DNA of 64,000 bases from Nitrospiraceae bacterium (GTDB taxonomy: Bacteria; Nitrospirota; Nitrospiria; Nitrospirales; UBA2166). The first letter of the stretch is position 1, and every line of letters begins with the position of its first letter. The position numbers and the translations under genes were made by a program. Below are positions 44,211 through 54,083 of this stretch, one piece after another. The notes under the pieces are model-generated. The model saw nothing but the letters and a program-made list of their open reading frames with translations, was not told the DNA's origin and searched no databases. Location of the stretch: the NCBI GenBank assembly GCA_002726235.1, contig PBSN01000025.1, forward strand, positions 8,608 to 72,607, read 5' to 3'.

Positions 44211-45455
44211 ATGACCTCTCTTTCCCACGTTGATGCTGATGTCCATCAAGCGATCATACGGGAAATTGATCGTCAACAACATCGCCTTATCCTTATTGCA
44301 TCAGAAAACCTCGCCAGCCAAGCCGTGATGGAAGCGCAAGGCTCCCTAATGACGAACAAATATGCTGAGGGATATCCCGGGCGACGATATTACGGGGGAT
44401 GTGAGAACGTCGACATCGTTGAACGCTTGGCTATCGAACGTGCGAAGCAACTGTTTGGCGCCGACCACGTGAACGTACAACCGCATTCTGGCTCTTCTGC
44501 AAACATGGCCGCCTACCTATCCGTTCTTAAACCAGGTGATCCTATTTTAGGAATGGATCTTCCCAACGGAGGACATCTTACCCACGGGCATCCTGTCAAT
44601 TTTTCGGGGATCTTGTTTCAGTCATTCTCGTATGGAGTCGATCGCAACACGCAACTGATTGATTACGATGTGGTGGAACGCATCGCCAAGGAATGTAGAC
44701 CAAAGATGATCGTTGTCGGTGCCAGCGCTTACGCGCAAACCCTTGACTTCAAGCGATTTCGTGCCATCGCAACATCAATCGGTGCCTATCTTCTTGCCGA
44801 TATCGCACACATTGCAGGCTTAGTCGCCGCCGGGTTACACCCCAGCCCCATTCCCCACGCTGACTTTGTCACAACGACGACACACAAAACCCTACGTGGT
44901 CCCCGCGGAGGTATAATCATGTGCCGGCAGGAATTCGCAAAAGCCGTGGACAAAGCCGTTTTCCCGGGATTGCAAGGCGGGCCGCTCATGCACGTGATTG
45001 CTGCAAAAGCAGTTGCACTGAAGGAAGCGCAATCACAGAATTTTCGAGCGTATCAGCAACAGGTGATTACGAACGCAAAAGTGTTAGCCGGAGAACTCCG
45101 GCAAAGAGGCTATACGATCGTCTCCGGTGATACGGACACCCATCTCTTCCTGGTAGACCTGAGCCCAAAGGGCATTTCTGGAAAAGCTGCCGAATTAGCT
45201 TTAGATGCCTCAGGAATCACCGTCAACAAAAACACAATCCCGTATGACCCTCAGCCCCCAGCCATCGCCAGTGGAATTCGCCTTGGAACGCCAATCGTAT
45301 CATCTCAAGGGATGGGTCCATCGGAGATGGCACTGATCGCGGCATTGATCGACCGGGTCATTGGGAACCTCAATGATCCCACGATACATGAAACCGTCAA
45401 ATTAGAAATACAATCACTGTGTGGGAAGTTTCCCAATAAGAGGTTGACCACGTGA
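44211..45455 (+). CDS. glyA: Serine hydroxymethyltransferase
   Basis: PLP enzyme interconverting serine and glycine with tetrahydrofolate; 414 residues. RIIQASENL-type start ([14 protein letters not shown]), [15 protein letters not shown], and the PLP-lysine motif [13 protein letters not shown] are present, with SGxAAE and [10 protein letters not shown] near the C-terminus. The one-carbon link to folE upstream suits the operon. Its TGA lies in the next start (GTGA, 45452-45455). Confidence 0.96.
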   Translation: MTSLSHVDADVHQAIIREIDRQQHRLILIASENLASQAVMEAQGSLMTNKYAEGYPGRRYYGGCENVDIVERLAIERAKQLFGADHVNVQPHSGSSANMAAYLSVLKPGDPILGMDLPNGGHLTHGHPVNFSGILFQSFSYGVDRNTQLIDYDVVERIAKECRPKMIVVGASAYAQTLDFKRFRAIATSIGAYLLADIAHIAGLVAAGLHPSPIPHADFVTTTTHKTLRGPRGGIIMCRQEFAKAVDKAVFPGLQGGPLMHVIAAKAVALKEAQSQNFRAYQQQVITNAKVLAGELRQRGYTIVSGDTDTHLFLVDLSPKGISGKAAELALDASGITVNKNTIPYDPQPPAIASGIRLGTPIVSSQGMGPSEMALIAALIDRVIGNLNDPTIHETVKLEIQSLCGKFPNKRLTT

Positions 45456-45904
45456 AATGCCCATTTTGCCATCACCTTGATGACCGCGTCGTTGACTCAC
45501 GACTCGCCAAGGAAGGAGAAGTTATCCGCCGTCGCCGTGAGTGCCTCAACTGCAAACGAAGAGTCACTACCTACGAACGTTTTGATGACGTTCTCCCCAT
45601 GGTAATCAAAAAAGATGGCCGCCGTGAAGCCTACGATCGCCGAAAAGTTATTTCCGGACTTCGTAAAGCCTGCGAGAAAAGGTCCATCAGCCACGCGACC
45701 ATCGAAGGCGTTGCAGACCGCATTGAGAAAAAACTCCAGGAACAAGGAGAATCCGAGATCCCGAGCCAGCCAATTGGGGAATTGGTTATGATCGAGTTGC
45801 ATCACCTCGACCCCGTTGCCTACGTTAGGTTTGCTTCAGTCTACCGAGAGTTTAAGGATATCCAAGAATTTTCTGAGACCATCAGAAAACTCTCAGTAGA
45901 CTGA
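45452..45904 (+). CDS. nrdR: Ribonucleotide reductase regulator NrdR
   Basis: A 150-residue ATP-cone repressor of ribonucleotide reductase genes. The zinc finger [17 protein letters not shown] with [13 protein letters not shown] is at the N-terminus, followed by an ATP-cone domain ([24 protein letters not shown]). Starts with GTG overlapping the glyA stop by 4 bp. Its targets, identified by NrdR boxes, are not in the window. Followed by the histidine kinase 50 bp on. Confidence 0.95.
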   Translation: MKCPFCHHLDDRVVDSRLAKEGEVIRRRRECLNCKRRVTTYERFDDVLPMVIKKDGRREAYDRRKVISGLRKACEKRSISHATIEGVADRIEKKLQEQGESEIPSQPIGELVMIELHHLDPVAYVRFASVYREFKDIQEFSETIRKLSVD

Positions 45905-45954
45905 GAAACAAGCACTAAGGACGTAACCCTCTCCACTCATCGAACGTTATCTGC

Positions 45955-47106
45955 ATGACGCCACAACACGTTCAATCTAAAAAACCAGAGCCCCTCACTA
46001 ATGTGGCCATTATCGGCTGTGGCAACGGCGGCAAGGCCCTGATGGAGATGTTTGCCGGCGATGCACTGGTTCGCATCGTAGGGATAGCCGAAATAAGCCC
46101 AACCGCTATGGGCGTACCTCTCGCAAAAAAATTAGGGATTCCGATACGAAAAAACTTCCGCACGATTCTCAATTCCAGCGACATCGACTTAGTGATCGAT
46201 GTGTCCGGCAACCCCACCGTCGAAGCTGCATTACTCAACGTCAACCGGCCAGACATGGCTATCATCGGGGGACCGAACGCGAAGTATATGTGGCAACTGA
46301 TCGATGCCAGAATCCGTGCGAAGCAAGAAACTGAGCAACAACTGAATAAATACCAGCATCTTGCACGTCTCTATGTAAAAGAGGCAGCTTCTGCCGTCTC
46401 TGAGGAACGTACCCGTATTGCCTGCGACATCCACGACGGCCTGATCCAAACCTTGGTCGGATTGAATTATAAACTTGACTTGTGCCAAGCTCTTGCAGAA
46501 CAAGATAGCGCACAATGCCTTGAGGTGCTCACTGAAATCAAAACTCAACTCAGGAGTAGCATTGAGGAGGCTCGCTATGTAATTTTCAACCTGAGACCGT
46601 TGCTCTCAAGTCAACTCGACATGATCCCAGCAGTCAAAAACTACCTAAAGTCATTTGAGGCGCAGGCGCGCATTAAGACTGTCTTTTGGTCTGAGGGCCA
46701 TGAACGGGCACTCGGCTCCAAAACGAAAATCTTTCTATTCCGCATCATTCAAGAGTCCCTAAGCAACGTACGCAAACATGCAAAGGCAACCCAAGTCAAA
46801 GTGAGCGTTGACATACAGAATCATCGCGTCCTCACCACCATTGAGGACAATGGAATCGGATTCGACGCTGAGATGGCATTTCAAAATGCCTTCACTTGGG
46901 ATTCATTTGGTTTGAGGGCCATTATCGAGCGGGCACGAATCATCGGCGGCGATGCAACCATCGAATCTCAGCACGGAAATGGAACACGAATTACTGTTGA
47001 GAGCCCGATCAGCAGACCACGATCGAAAACCTCAACGCGCAGTTCCCTCCCGATGGTCTCCTCAGTAAAACGCGTGTCAAGAATAAAGAAGAAACACCGT
47101 GGATAG
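45955..47106 (+). CDS. Histidine kinase with N-terminal NAD(P)-binding Rossmann domain
   Basis: A 383-residue cytosolic kinase. Residues 17-115 form a Rossmann-like domain with GCGNGG (residues 21-26) of the GxGxxG type, then EISPTAMGVPLAKKLG and LVIDVSGNPTVEAAL, resembling oxidoreductase NAD-binding domains. After a short helical linker, the kinase part has the phosphoacceptor H160 in CDIHDGLIQTLVGL (HisKA_3), the N box ESLSNVRKHAK and the G box DNGIGF. No membrane segment or PAS. It suggests sensing of NAD(H)/redox or a metabolite. It overlaps the downstream response regulator by 8 bp. Basic Ser-rich tail of about 30 residues at the end. Confidence 0.88.
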   Translation: MTPQHVQSKKPEPLTNVAIIGCGNGGKALMEMFAGDALVRIVGIAEISPTAMGVPLAKKLGIPIRKNFRTILNSSDIDLVIDVSGNPTVEAALLNVNRPDMAIIGGPNAKYMWQLIDARIRAKQETEQQLNKYQHLARLYVKEAASAVSEERTRIACDIHDGLIQTLVGLNYKLDLCQALAEQDSAQCLEVLTEIKTQLRSSIEEARYVIFNLRPLLSSQLDMIPAVKNYLKSFEAQARIKTVFWSEGHERALGSKTKIFLFRIIQESLSNVRKHAKATQVKVSVDIQNHRVLTTIEDNGIGFDAEMAFQNAFTWDSFGLRAIIERARIIGGDATIESQHGNGTRITVESPISRPRSKTSTRSSLPMVSSVKRVSRIKKKHRG

Positions 47107-47800
47107 CCAGGACATCATTAAAGTCCTCATCGTTGACGATCACCACGTCGTTCGAGAAGGCATTTCTTCAATCCTGAACATCGTGGATGGTATCGAGGTA
47201 TCCGGGGAAGCGAAAGATGGGCGAGAGGCGATTGAACAAGCCAGAGCACTGCTTCCCGACGTCATACTGATTGATATCAGCATGCCTCAGATGGACGGAG
47301 TGATAGCCACACGCGCAATAAAGAGCGAGCACCCTCATATAAGCATCATCGCGCTCACCATGTACGAAGAAGAACAGTACATTTATGACATGATCCGTGC
47401 CGGCGCAACAGGATACCTCCTGAAAGACACCGATTCATCTGACCTCATCAAAGCTATCCGAGCGGTCTATCGCGGAGACTCCATGATCAATCCATCGGTC
47501 GCGAGCAAGATATTGTCCGAGTTCTCTCAATTGTCAGAAGAAAAAGGGAAACGGACTCGCGTCGACCACGCCCTCACCGAGCGTGAACTCTCGGTCATCC
47601 GGCTCCTCGCTGAAGGAAAAACAAACAAAGAAATTGCCAATGCCTTAGACCTCAGTGAGAAAACGGTTAAGAATCACGTACGTAATATCTTTCACAAGCT
47701 TCACGCCTACGATCGCACGCACGCCGCCATGCTGGCCCTTCGAAAAGGCTTAATTGATCTAGACGAACTCGACGTTACGCCATATGACGCTGAATCATAG
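47099..47800 (+). CDS. NarL/FixJ-family response regulator
   Basis: A 233-residue regulator paired with the kinase upstream: its GTG start (47099) lies inside the kinase gene. The receiver domain has DD at 13-14, the phosphoacceptor D59 in LIDISMPQMDG, and LLKDTDSSDL. The LuxR-type HTH near residues 165-225 has LTERELSVIRLLAEGKTNKE and LSEKTVKNHVRNIFHKL. Target genes are not identified; no palindromic operator was recognised nearby. Confidence 0.93.
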   Translation: MDSQDIIKVLIVDDHHVVREGISSILNIVDGIEVSGEAKDGREAIEQARALLPDVILIDISMPQMDGVIATRAIKSEHPHISIIALTMYEEEQYIYDMIRAGATGYLLKDTDSSDLIKAIRAVYRGDSMINPSVASKILSEFSQLSEEKGKRTRVDHALTERELSVIRLLAEGKTNKEIANALDLSEKTVKNHVRNIFHKLHAYDRTHAAMLALRKGLIDLDELDVTPYDAES

Positions 47801-47899
47801 GATCGTGTTCCAAGCGCCTTTTCCCACAATTGTCATTTCGAACTCAACCCTTAGCCATTCAGGAAACAACTATTGAGATTTCTGATCGCATGTTTGCGT

Positions 47900-49765
47900 T
47901 TACGGAAGTTCCTCGAGAACTTCTCTCTGCATAATCTGAATTGCCTGAGTAGCTACAGCTGCAAGGTCAGGGTGGGTTGCCGAGAGGAATCGAATTTGCG
48001 AAAGATACTCGATGTTCCGGGCTAATAGACGATAAATATCGCCTTCTGCCATGCTCGTCATTCTACAGAGATCAGCCCACGTCATCGTGGGATCCCCAAT
48101 CCAACGCTCCGGAAGAGCCGCAACATCAGCGCGAAGAAGAGGGAGCTCTTCATAGGCCTCAAGTGAGTGTGCCAATCGCCTCACGTGGATAAAGCGTTCT
48201 GCGAGTTCTTGCCTGATCCTTGGAAATACCGCAGGGCGATCATCATCGAAGGCAATGCTTGCCATAACTCCAGCGAGTATCGGAGGATCCATGCTTTTGA
48301 GCACTTCCGTTCGAATGAGTTCTGTCACCAGCAGTGAAGGGTTAATGCGAATATATCTTGCCCATTCACCGGCATCCGTAAGCTCATAGGTACTGGTCAG
48401 ATACCCGAGATGTTGGAGGACATTCATGCGCTTTTGAAACGTTCTCCACAGACCCGTCTGAAGTTGCTGAATGGAGTTGACGTGGTGATGAAGTTGCGTA
48501 CGATCAGCATATGCGGTCGTGAATTCTACCCCACATGGTTTTTGCGAGGGACACATCGGACAAGGAAAATGCTCACCTAGAGTATGAAACATGTCTGGCG
48601 TCAGCGTTTCCATCAGGTACGGGTTGATATCTAGCGTGATAGCTGGAATTTGCGGTGCAAGAGGTTGAAGCTTCTTTGGAAGCGCTTGTGACTGGGCAGG
48701 TGCGGCTCCCTTCTCGTACTTTCCTGTGGGGATAGGTACGGTCGCATTGATAATTTTTTTGATCGCTCTTACAGGATACTGGGCAATGGTTCCGTCAAAT
48801 CGCATCGCCGTGATCATGGGGGTGTTGTTTCCCCGGGTATAGTACAGGCGCAATACCACGACTCGCCGTTTAGACATCGAGACAACTTGTCCGGGAGTTA
48901 AATAAGGAATTCGCGCGGCAATTTCAGGCGAAGAAGCCCCATGAGGACGAAGTCGCTTGGTGGTGTCAAAGACAGCCTGTTGAAAACTGTGCCACTGATG
49001 GATCCAATCTACACACGGTCTTGGAGCATAGCTGGAGAGAGAATTTTCCAGTGCATCAATTTTTGTCTGCAGGGCTTCGGCTTTGGCATTGAGCTGAAAT
49101 TGCGCGAAGCTTTTATCAAGAATAGTCTGGATGTGGTCTTGAGGGTAGGCTTTGAGAAGATTGAGGACCATGGAATATGAAATTTCGAATTGACTGCGCA
49201 GTGGCTCAGGACAACCAGTCAGTTTCTCCGCCAATCCGACAAGATCGATATACGGAGAAGGAGTTATGATGGCAAACCCAACCTTGTCCTTGCTGCGTCT
49301 CCCAGCGCGGCCTGCGATTTGTTGAACTTCCCCAACCGTAAGGTCGACAAATCCATGACTTTTTCGAATATTGGATTGCGTAATGATGACTGTCCGCGCG
49401 GGGAAGTCGACACCAGCCGCCAACGTGGTTGTTGCAAAAACCGCATCAAGTGCCCCTTTGCGCATCAGTTCTTCGATCACGATTTTCCATGATGGGAGAT
49501 GCCCCGCATGATGAGCGGCCACGCCACACTGAATTACACACTCACGGAACGGATGATTCTGAATGCTAGGATATGTCAGTGTCCACTGATCAATGAGTCT
49601 GGCAATTGCTTCCTGTCGTTTCGGCGAAATGGTTTGAGGACCATGAGTAAACGCCTTCACCGCATTGTCGCAGGAGCGACGTGATGTCAAAAACACAATC
49701 GCGGGAGTCAACTGCTTGGACTTCAGAGTCCGAATCAAATCAATGGGATGAATCGATGGGGGCAT
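47900..49765 (-). CDS. Ski2-like helicase lacking the DEAD ATPase domain
   Basis: A 621-residue protein that is only the C-terminal two-thirds of a Ski2/Mtr4-type helicase. Motif IV-like FLTSRRSCD, the helicase-C segment CGVAAHHAGHLPSW, motif V ATTTLAAGVDFPAR and motif VI QIAGRAGRRSKD are present, followed by winged-helix and zinc-like regions (CPMCPSQKPCG). Walker A and DEAD motifs are absent. Reading upstream in frame gives residues that fit family sequence (PYEISPS) but meets stops at about 49805, so the N-terminus has been lost. The gene is likely a 5'-truncated remnant or a stand-alone helicase-C protein. Confidence 0.65.
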   Translation of the reverse strand: MPPSIHPIDLIRTLKSKQLTPAIVFLTSRRSCDNAVKAFTHGPQTISPKRQEAIARLIDQWTLTYPSIQNHPFRECVIQCGVAAHHAGHLPSWKIVIEELMRKGALDAVFATTTLAAGVDFPARTVIITQSNIRKSHGFVDLTVGEVQQIAGRAGRRSKDKVGFAIITPSPYIDLVGLAEKLTGCPEPLRSQFEISYSMVLNLLKAYPQDHIQTILDKSFAQFQLNAKAEALQTKIDALENSLSSYAPRPCVDWIHQWHSFQQAVFDTTKRLRPHGASSPEIAARIPYLTPGQVVSMSKRRVVVLRLYYTRGNNTPMITAMRFDGTIAQYPVRAIKKIINATVPIPTGKYEKGAAPAQSQALPKKLQPLAPQIPAITLDINPYLMETLTPDMFHTLGEHFPCPMCPSQKPCGVEFTTAYADRTQLHHHVNSIQQLQTGLWRTFQKRMNVLQHLGYLTSTYELTDAGEWARYIRINPSLLVTELIRTEVLKSMDPPILAGVMASIAFDDDRPAVFPRIRQELAERFIHVRRLAHSLEAYEELPLLRADVAALPERWIGDPTMTWADLCRMTSMAEGDIYRLLARNIEYLSQIRFLSATHPDLAAVATQAIQIMQREVLEELP

Positions 49766-50288
49766 ACAGTTCGATGGCGAAATTTCGTATGGATTTCACT
49801 GTATCCAAGCACACACAGCTTACCACAGGGAAAAGATTTGGTGAACGCAGCATTGCTTCACCTGAATGCGTTCTATAAAACAGTTGACTCACGGATTGCA
49901 AATCTCTATTCTCAAAGCATGCTCATTTATTGATGATCCTAGGGGCAAAATACATTAGTCGCTCGAGGGTCAGCGATTCCTAGGTATCGCCATTCCAAGA
50001 CTTCACCCTCCCCTACAAATTGAACAGGTGCAAGAGACACAGTAGCAAGATGCACAAAGGCGGAAAAGGGCGAAGTCGCTTTTTTTATGAGCAAAGACGT
50101 TAGATCGTATTGCTATCACTGCTTCAGATATTCATACCGCATTAGGTAAAAATGCTGTCAAAACTCTAATCCGTGATCATCTGAGCAACTTAGTTCGATA
50201 ATTCCCGCTACCGTTTTTGACTTTTTTCGACAAATGTTTAGTCCAGCGTTACCACCTCTGTTCTCTCCTGCACATAGAGACATCTCTG
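49766..50288. other. Gene-free interval upstream of truncated helicase
   Basis: About 520 bp. The minus strand directly upstream of the helicase continues its frame for a few codons before stops (near 49805), so part may be decayed helicase DNA. A weak terminator-like element GCGA-AG-TCGC followed by seven T (50070-50086) is on the plus strand. Nothing else is recognised. Confidence 0.35.
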
Positions 50289-52328
50289 ATGCGACATGAG
50301 CATACCAATCGACTGATTGACGAAACGAGTCCATACCTCCTGCAACACGCGCACAATCCCGTTGATTGGTACCCATGGGGAGAAGAAGCGCTTGCCCGTG
50401 CAAAAGTGGAAAACAAACCAATTCTTCTCTCGATTGGCTATTCCGCATGCCACTGGTGTCATGTCATGGAGCGAGAATCATTTGAAAACATCGAAACCGC
50501 CACGCTCATGAATGCCAACTTCATCAATATCAAGGTCGATCGTGAAGAACGTCCAGATCTCGACGATATCTACCAGAAAGCAGTCCAAGCATTCATCGGG
50601 AGAGGAGGGGGATGGCCTCTGACAACATTTTTGACTCCAGATCAAGAACCGTTCTACGGTGGAACCTATTTCCCGCCAACACCCCGATACAAAATGCCTG
50701 CGTTTCCAGACCTTCTTGCAGGCATTGCTGAGGCCTATCGCGACAAACAAGCTGATGTGCGACAGAACGTTCGGCAAGTAACGGCCGGGCTACGTCGTAT
50801 AGGAACACCGCGACCCTCCGAAGGGCCTCTCGATACTGCTCTCATTGATGATGCGGTCAAGGGTTTCACGTCGTTTTACGAACCAGTCGATGGAGGATTC
50901 GGCACAGGGCCAAAGTTTCCAACAGCTCAACCCTTTCAACTGCTACTTCGACACCACCATCGCACCAAAACGGAAACATCGCTTGAGATGACGATCCATT
51001 CACTCCGAAAGATTGCGGCCGGTGGGGTCTATGATCACCTCGGAGGAGGCTTCCATCGCTACTCTGTCGATAGCAAGTGGCTGGTGCCACATTTTGAAAA
51101 GATGCTGTACGACAACGCCCAGCTTATCCGGCTCTACCTTGATGGATGGCGCCTAACACAGGCCGTTCGATTCCGCCAGGTCGTTGAAGAAACAATCGAA
51201 TATGTACGTCGTGAAATGATCTCGCCGGAGGGCGGCTTTTATACCGCGCAGGACGCGGACAGCGAAGGGGTCGAAGGAAAATACTTCGTATGGACACCGG
51301 AAGAAATCAATGCAATTCTTGGCCCTGAACTCGGCGCAGAAATGTGTCGCATCTACAATGTGACTGAGAGCGGGAATTTTGAAGGCTCCGCTATTCTCAA
51401 CCGCATTGCAAGTTCGGATTTTGACGAGAACGAAATGGGCAGGATTGAGGCGTTGCTTGCTCCTGCGAGAACACAATTACGTGAAGCGCGTGAGCCAAGA
51501 AGCAAGCCACAACGCGATGAAAAAATCATCACCGGATGGAACGGTCTGATGATTTCTGGAATGCTGGATGCATATCAGACATTGGACAATCAATCCTACC
51601 TCACGATGGCTGAGAACGCGCTCAATTTCTTGCTGGCTGAGGCCTATAAGAATGGCCACTTGTATAGGACGGTCACCAAGGGTCAAGGCAAACTGAACGG
51701 CTACCTTGACGACTATGCGTTCTTGACTGCGGCATTGCTCGATGCGCATGAGTCCACCTTCAACAACACCTATTTAGAGGTTGCTCGAGAACTCACCTCA
51801 GTGATGGTTGAACAATTTTGGGATCCCCAAGTTGGCGGATGCTTCTTTACCGCCAACAACCACGAGACGTTGATTCAACGCATGAAATCCGGAAGCGACG
51901 GGCCGATTCCATCAGGGAACGCCATCGCGGCAATGAATTTCCTTCGCCTCTTTTCGCTGACCGGTGAACAGGCTTATCATGATCGAGCCGAAAAAACGTT
52001 CACTCTTTTTCGCACTGAGATGACCGACAACGGATATGGGAGTGCCGCGATGCTCAATGCGCTGGACTTTTACCTCGAGAAACCCAAAGAAATTGTGCTC
52101 TTCGGGGATCGCATATCCCAAGAAATGAAAGCCCTCCTAACGAGAATTCACGCCACATATGTTCCAAATAAAGTCTTGATTCTCGTAGATGATAAAAATT
52201 CCAACACCCTGCCTCCGATCGCCCAGGGGAAAACTACGCTGGATGGAAAACCTACGGTATACGTTTGCCATAACTTTTCCTGCTCTAGGCCAGTAACGTC
52301 ATGGGCCAACTTGGAACCGCTTCTCTAA
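50289..52328 (+). CDS. YyaL/SPATA20-type protein with N-terminal thioredoxin domain
   Basis: A 679-residue cytosolic protein of the DUF255 family. The N-terminal thioredoxin-like domain has [16 protein letters not shown] (CxxC, residues about 55-60) after [20 protein letters not shown]; the remainder (about 190-679) is an (alpha/alpha)6 barrel-like hydrolase fold with KFPTAQPF and [10 protein letters not shown]. The function is unknown; members are linked to redox or sugar metabolism. The ATG at 50289 gives the family N-terminus; an in-frame start at 50217 adds residues not seen in the family. Ends 152 bp before purH. Confidence 0.88.
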   Translation: MRHEHTNRLIDETSPYLLQHAHNPVDWYPWGEEALARAKVENKPILLSIGYSACHWCHVMERESFENIETATLMNANFINIKVDREERPDLDDIYQKAVQAFIGRGGGWPLTTFLTPDQEPFYGGTYFPPTPRYKMPAFPDLLAGIAEAYRDKQADVRQNVRQVTAGLRRIGTPRPSEGPLDTALIDDAVKGFTSFYEPVDGGFGTGPKFPTAQPFQLLLRHHHRTKTETSLEMTIHSLRKIAAGGVYDHLGGGFHRYSVDSKWLVPHFEKMLYDNAQLIRLYLDGWRLTQAVRFRQVVEETIEYVRREMISPEGGFYTAQDADSEGVEGKYFVWTPEEINAILGPELGAEMCRIYNVTESGNFEGSAILNRIASSDFDENEMGRIEALLAPARTQLREAREPRSKPQRDEKIITGWNGLMISGMLDAYQTLDNQSYLTMAENALNFLLAEAYKNGHLYRTVTKGQGKLNGYLDDYAFLTAALLDAHESTFNNTYLEVARELTSVMVEQFWDPQVGGCFFTANNHETLIQRMKSGSDGPIPSGNAIAAMNFLRLFSLTGEQAYHDRAEKTFTLFRTEMTDNGYGSAAMLNALDFYLEKPKEIVLFGDRISQEMKALLTRIHATYVPNKVLILVDDKNSNTLPPIAQGKTTLDGKPTVYVCHNFSCSRPVTSWANLEPLL

Positions 52329-52416
52329 TGCCCCCACCCCTAAGACCTAATAGGTAGGAAAATCACGCCGGGAACATTGGATTTGGGAAAGTCAACCGCA
52401 GGAGTTCCTTTCCGAG

Positions 52417-52445
52417 TTGAATTCACCACAGGCGGGTGCTATCCT
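52417..52445 (+). promoter_or_regulatory. Promoter for purH-purD-purE
   Basis: TTGAAT (52417-52422), 17 bp spacer, TATCCT (52440-52445), about 35 bp before the purH start. The -10 is 4 of 6 and the -35 4 of 6. No PUR box or purine riboswitch was recognised. Confidence 0.4.
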
Positions 52446-52480
52446 CTGCCCTCTGTCATTTGGTTTGTCACGGAAATGAT

Positions 52481-54064
52481 ATGGAAAAACTTGAAAAAGC
52501 ACTGATCAGTGTTTCTGATAAGGCTGGGATCGTCGATCTCGCTCAGGGTTTACACAACCTTGGCGTCGAAATCTACTCCACAGGAGGAACTGCCCAGACG
52601 CTACGGTCTGCGGGAATTCCTGTGACTGATGTTGCGTCCTATACCGAATCACCTGAGATTCTCGATGGACGTGTGAAGACGCTACATCCCAGAGTTCATG
52701 GAGGAATTTTAGGTAAAGCCAACAATCTCAAACATCTCGGCGAAATGAAACAGCATAAAATTAGTCAAATTGGACTTGTCGTGGTGAACCTCTATCCGTT
52801 TGAGAAGGCCATAGCACGACCGGAATGTTCTATCGATGAAGCCATCGAAAATATCGATATTGGTGGTGTCGCGTTGCTACGATCTGCCGGGAAAAACCAC
52901 GCATTCGTCACCGTACTTGTCGATCCAGATGATTATCGTGCTGTGATGGAAGAACTGCAGAACGATGGGAAGCAGGTATCCACAGAGACACGTCGCCGTT
53001 TAGCTATCAAGGCGTTTCAGCACACCGCGCACTACGATAGTGTGATCACAAATTATCTCGATCGTGATACGTCCACCAAGGAAAATAATTTTCCGACATT
53101 CCTTCCAGTCCGCTTTGAGAAACTCAATACCCTGCGGTATGGCGAAAATATGCATCAACAGGGAGCGTTTTACCGTGAGATGGGTGCTGCAGGTCCCTCG
53201 ATCGCAACCGCAACGCAACATCATGGAAAAGCCATGTCATTTAACAACGTGTTGGATGCTAACGCCGCCATGGAGCTGGCACTTGAGTTTGCTGAACCGG
53301 CAGCGGCGATCATCAAACATGTGAACCCGTGTGGTGTAGCAGTCAACGGGCGTCTGGTGGATGCTTTCATCAGTGCACGCGACACCGATCCCCTCTCTGC
53401 ATTTGGTGGTGTCATCGGACTCAATCGGTCCGTGGATCTAGAAACCGCCAAGGAAATAACCAGTAACTTTGTTGAAGTAATTGTTGCCCCAGGATTTCAT
53501 GATGACGCGCTAGCTCACTTGAAACAGAAACGTGATCTGCGCGTGTTGGACCTTGGCCTTGAGACAAGTACGACAACGGCGTCAATTCAAGGGTGGTCCC
53601 TTGGAGTAGATGTGAAACGAGTAAAGGGAGGCCTCCTGATTCAGGAATTTGATCCGGCAGTAGATGAAGATTTGAAACACCTCAAAATCGTGAGTCAACG
53701 TACACCCACCGATGACGAATTGTCTGCCCTTCGATTTGCTTGGAGGGTCACCAAGCATGTCCGCTCGAATGCTATCGTTTATGCAAAAGGCACCAAAACG
53801 ATTGGCATTGGAGCTGGGCAAATGAGCCGGGTGGATTCGGTCCAGCTTGCAGGAAAAAAAGCATTACGGTCACTCAAAGGCACTGTGATGGCATCCGATG
53901 CATTTTTTCCGTTCCGTGACGGCATTGACGAAGCGGCAAAGGGTGGCATCACTGCAGTGATTCAACCGGGTGGATCACTGCGTGATGATGAGGTAATTCA
54001 GTCCGTGAATGAACATGATATGGCCATGGTTCTCACCGGTGTCCGGCATTTCCGCCATGCCTAG
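52481..54064 (+). CDS. purH: Bifunctional AICAR transformylase / IMP cyclohydrolase
   Basis: Catalyses the last two steps of IMP synthesis; 527 residues. The IMPCH domain (about 1-190) starts MEKLEKALISVSDKAGI, has STGGTAQTLRSAG and GGILGKANN; the AICARFT domain has NPCGVAVNGR, TDPLSAFGGVIG, LRFAWRVTKHVRSNAIVYA and DAFFPFRDGIDEA. The ATG at 52481 has GGAA upstream; an in-frame codon at 52436 is rejected as it adds non-family residues over the promoter. First gene of the purH-purD-purE operon. Confidence 0.96.
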   Translation: MEKLEKALISVSDKAGIVDLAQGLHNLGVEIYSTGGTAQTLRSAGIPVTDVASYTESPEILDGRVKTLHPRVHGGILGKANNLKHLGEMKQHKISQIGLVVVNLYPFEKAIARPECSIDEAIENIDIGGVALLRSAGKNHAFVTVLVDPDDYRAVMEELQNDGKQVSTETRRRLAIKAFQHTAHYDSVITNYLDRDTSTKENNFPTFLPVRFEKLNTLRYGENMHQQGAFYREMGAAGPSIATATQHHGKAMSFNNVLDANAAMELALEFAEPAAAIIKHVNPCGVAVNGRLVDAFISARDTDPLSAFGGVIGLNRSVDLETAKEITSNFVEVIVAPGFHDDALAHLKQKRDLRVLDLGLETSTTTASIQGWSLGVDVKRVKGGLLIQEFDPAVDEDLKHLKIVSQRTPTDDELSALRFAWRVTKHVRSNAIVYAKGTKTIGIGAGQMSRVDSVQLAGKKALRSLKGTVMASDAFFPFRDGIDEAAKGGITAVIQPGGSLRDDEVIQSVNEHDMAMVLTGVRHFRHA

Positions 54065-54083
54065 ACACCTCTAAGTTACGTCC

